A DNA stretch of 15,783 bases from Hyphomicrobiales bacterium. GTDB lineage: Bacteria; Pseudomonadota; Alphaproteobacteria; Rhizobiales; Beijerinckiaceae. Where the stretch lies: NCBI GenBank assembly GCA_015655535.1, contig JAATEW010000404.1:1-15783 (forward strand), read 5' to 3'. Of this stretch, positions 14,671-15,783 are shown piece after piece. Every line of letters begins with the position of its first letter. Positions within the stretch are counted from its first letter, which is position 1. Position numbers and translations under genes: made by a program. The notes under the pieces were generated by a model, which saw nothing but the letters and a program-made list of their open reading frames with translations, was not told where the DNA came from and ran no database searches.

Positions 14671-15783
14671 CTTCGCGCTCCGATGATCTCGAAGGCTTCG
14701 ACGGCGCGGCGGAAGCCTTTCAGATTCAGCGCGCCGATGGATTTGGCGTCGAATGTCTCTTCGACCACGTTGAAGACGCGCTGATCGACGAGGATCTGGC
14801 TGGGCTTAGCCTCGTCGCAAAGCCGCGAGGCAAGATTGGTGACCGTGCCGACCGCGGCATAATCGAAGCGGCGCTCGAAGCCGATCTTGCCCAAGGTTGC
14901 GTAGCCGAGCGCGATACCGATCCCGAAGCCCAGATCATGACCGCGTTTGCGCCACGTCCGGGACAGCACCGCGACGCTCTCGCGCATCTCGACCGCCATG
15001 CGCACGGCCCGCATCGTATGATCGGGGCAGGAGAGGGGATCGTTGAAGAGGGTCAAAAGCCCGTCGCCGGCGAAACGTTCGAGCGTGCCTTCGTAGCGGT
15101 CGATCAATTGCCCGAGCGCGTGGTGAAACTCATGCAGGACCGCCATCACCTCTTCCGGCTCGGCGATCTCGGTAAAGGCAGTGAAGCCGCGCAGATCGCA
15201 GAAGAGAACCGTAACCTCGCGCCTATGGCTGCGGAGCAAATCCTCATGTTCGCTGCTGGCTGCGATGACGTCTGCGACCTGCGGCGACAAAAAGCGCTTG
15301 AGGCGGCTCATGCGTTCGATTTCGGTGACCTGCTCGGTGACTTTCTGAGCGAGCGACTGGTTCCAGTTTTCGAGTTGCTTGGTCTGCGCGGCCAATTGCA
15401 CGGTCTGATCCTGAACGACATCGTGCAGGGCCTTGATCCGCAGCATGGAGCGCACGCGCGCAATGAGCGCCGCCTGATCGAAGGGCTTCGTCAGATAATC
15501 GTCGCCGCCGGCATCGAGGCCGGCGACAATATCGGTGCGGTCGGCCTTGGCCGTGAGGAGAATGATCGGGACGAAACCAAAACGCTGATCCTGTTTCAGG
15601 ATCTTCAGGACCGAAATGCCGTCGAGTTTCGGCATCATGATGTCGAGCAGGATAAGGTCGGGGAGATGTTCGCGGGCCTGGGTCAGGGCCTCTTCGCCGT
15701 CCGCGGCGGTCACCACCTCATAGCCATGCGCCTCGAGGCGCATGCGCACGATGTCGAGACTTTCGGGAACATCGTCGACCGCA
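14667..15783 (-). CDS. Response regulator fused to class III nucleotide cyclase (N-terminus outside window)
   Basis: A signalling protein of at least 371 residues whose start lies beyond the window; the first visible residues (AVDDVPESLDIV) supply the receiver's acidic pair. In visible numbering: receiver domain to about 125 with phospho-acceptor Asp47 (LLDIMMP), Thr77 and Lys99 (TKPF); a coiled coil about 125-165; then a class III cyclase domain from 190. Metal aspartates are Asp196 (FCDLRGFT) and Asp240 (FAGDG), and the catalytic Asn316 and Arg320 are kept (TNLASR). The base-recognition lysine is replaced by Arg236 and its partner aspartate by Ala309, so purine choice is unclear. Product would be cAMP or cGMP in the cytoplasm, switched by phosphorylation. 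The stop overlaps the Crp-like gene by four bases, coupling maker and sensor. Confidence 0.88.
   Translation of the reverse strand, partial: AVDDVPESLDIVRMRLEAHGYEVVTAADGEEALTQAREHLPDLILLDIMMPKLDGISVLKILKQDQRFGFVPIILLTAKADRTDIVAGLDAGGDDYLTKPFDQAALIARVRSMLRIKALHDVVQDQTVQLAAQTKQLENWNQSLAQKVTEQVTEIERMSRLKRFLSPQVADVIAASSEHEDLLRSHRREVTVLFCDLRGFTAFTEIAEPEEVMAVLHEFHHALGQLIDRYEGTLERFAGDGLLTLFNDPLSCPDHTMRAVRMAVEMRESVAVLSRTWRKRGHDLGFGIGIALGYATLGKIGFERRFDYAAVGTVTNLASRLCDEAKPSQILVDQRVFNVVEETFDAKSIGALNLKGFRRAVEAFEIIGARS
14678..14681 (-). promoter_or_regulatory. Shine-Dalgarno for the CTG start of the Crp-like gene
   Basis: GGAG on the minus strand ends seven bases ahead of the CTG at 14670, inside the last codons of the cyclase. 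It supports initiation at this otherwise uncommon codon. Confidence 0.4.

Overview
The window reads as an ordinary chromosomal segment of a GC-rich alphaproteobacterium. The order dgt, argS, SPOR protein, nagZ, scpA, scpB beside a divergent erpA, and the order sufS, sufT, sufA, are both typical of Hyphomicrobiales (Rhizobiales). Placement near the Beijerinckiaceae is a guess from gene order and protein style; no rRNA, tRNA, phage, insertion sequence or CRISPR is visible.

Layout. (1) Bases 1-1249, plus strand: the end of a SUF iron-sulfur operon, with the C-terminus of SufS, then SufT, then an A-type carrier set apart by a hairpin-rich gap. (2) Bases 1286-2569, plus: two tandem genes for exported HbpS/GlcG-like proteins, about 70% identical to each other by eye. 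The second has its Shine-Dalgarno buried in a strong hairpin. (3) Bases 2612-4963, minus: erpA, a clear intrinsic terminator, a roughly 440-base leader/promoter region, and a RhlE-type DEAD-box helicase that converges on the HbpS pair. (4) Bases 5092-12573, plus: dgt, argS, a SPOR-domain envelope protein, nagZ, scpA and scpB, covering nucleotide hydrolysis, translation, cell-wall remodelling and recycling, and chromosome condensation. (5) Bases 12601-12691: a cloverleaf-like extragenic palindrome between convergent genes. (6) Bases 12725-15783, minus: a response regulator fused to a class III nucleotide cyclase (N-terminus cut by the window edge), a Crp/Fnr regulator overlapping it by four bases and apparently starting at CTG, and a ChaA-type cation/proton antiporter.

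How the genes work together. Regions 1 and 3 hold two A-type carriers: SufA would act with the SUF machine, and ErpA would deliver clusters to target proteins. Region 6 looks like a signalling unit in which a phosphorylated receiver drives cyclic-nucleotide synthesis, sensed by the Crp protein made from the same transcript; whether the antiporter is a target is unknown.

The main curiosities are the CTG start of the Crp gene, the unusual purine-recognition residues of the cyclase, the hairpin that hides the ribosome binding site of the second HbpS gene, and the cloverleaf repeat. No clearly new multi-gene system was found.
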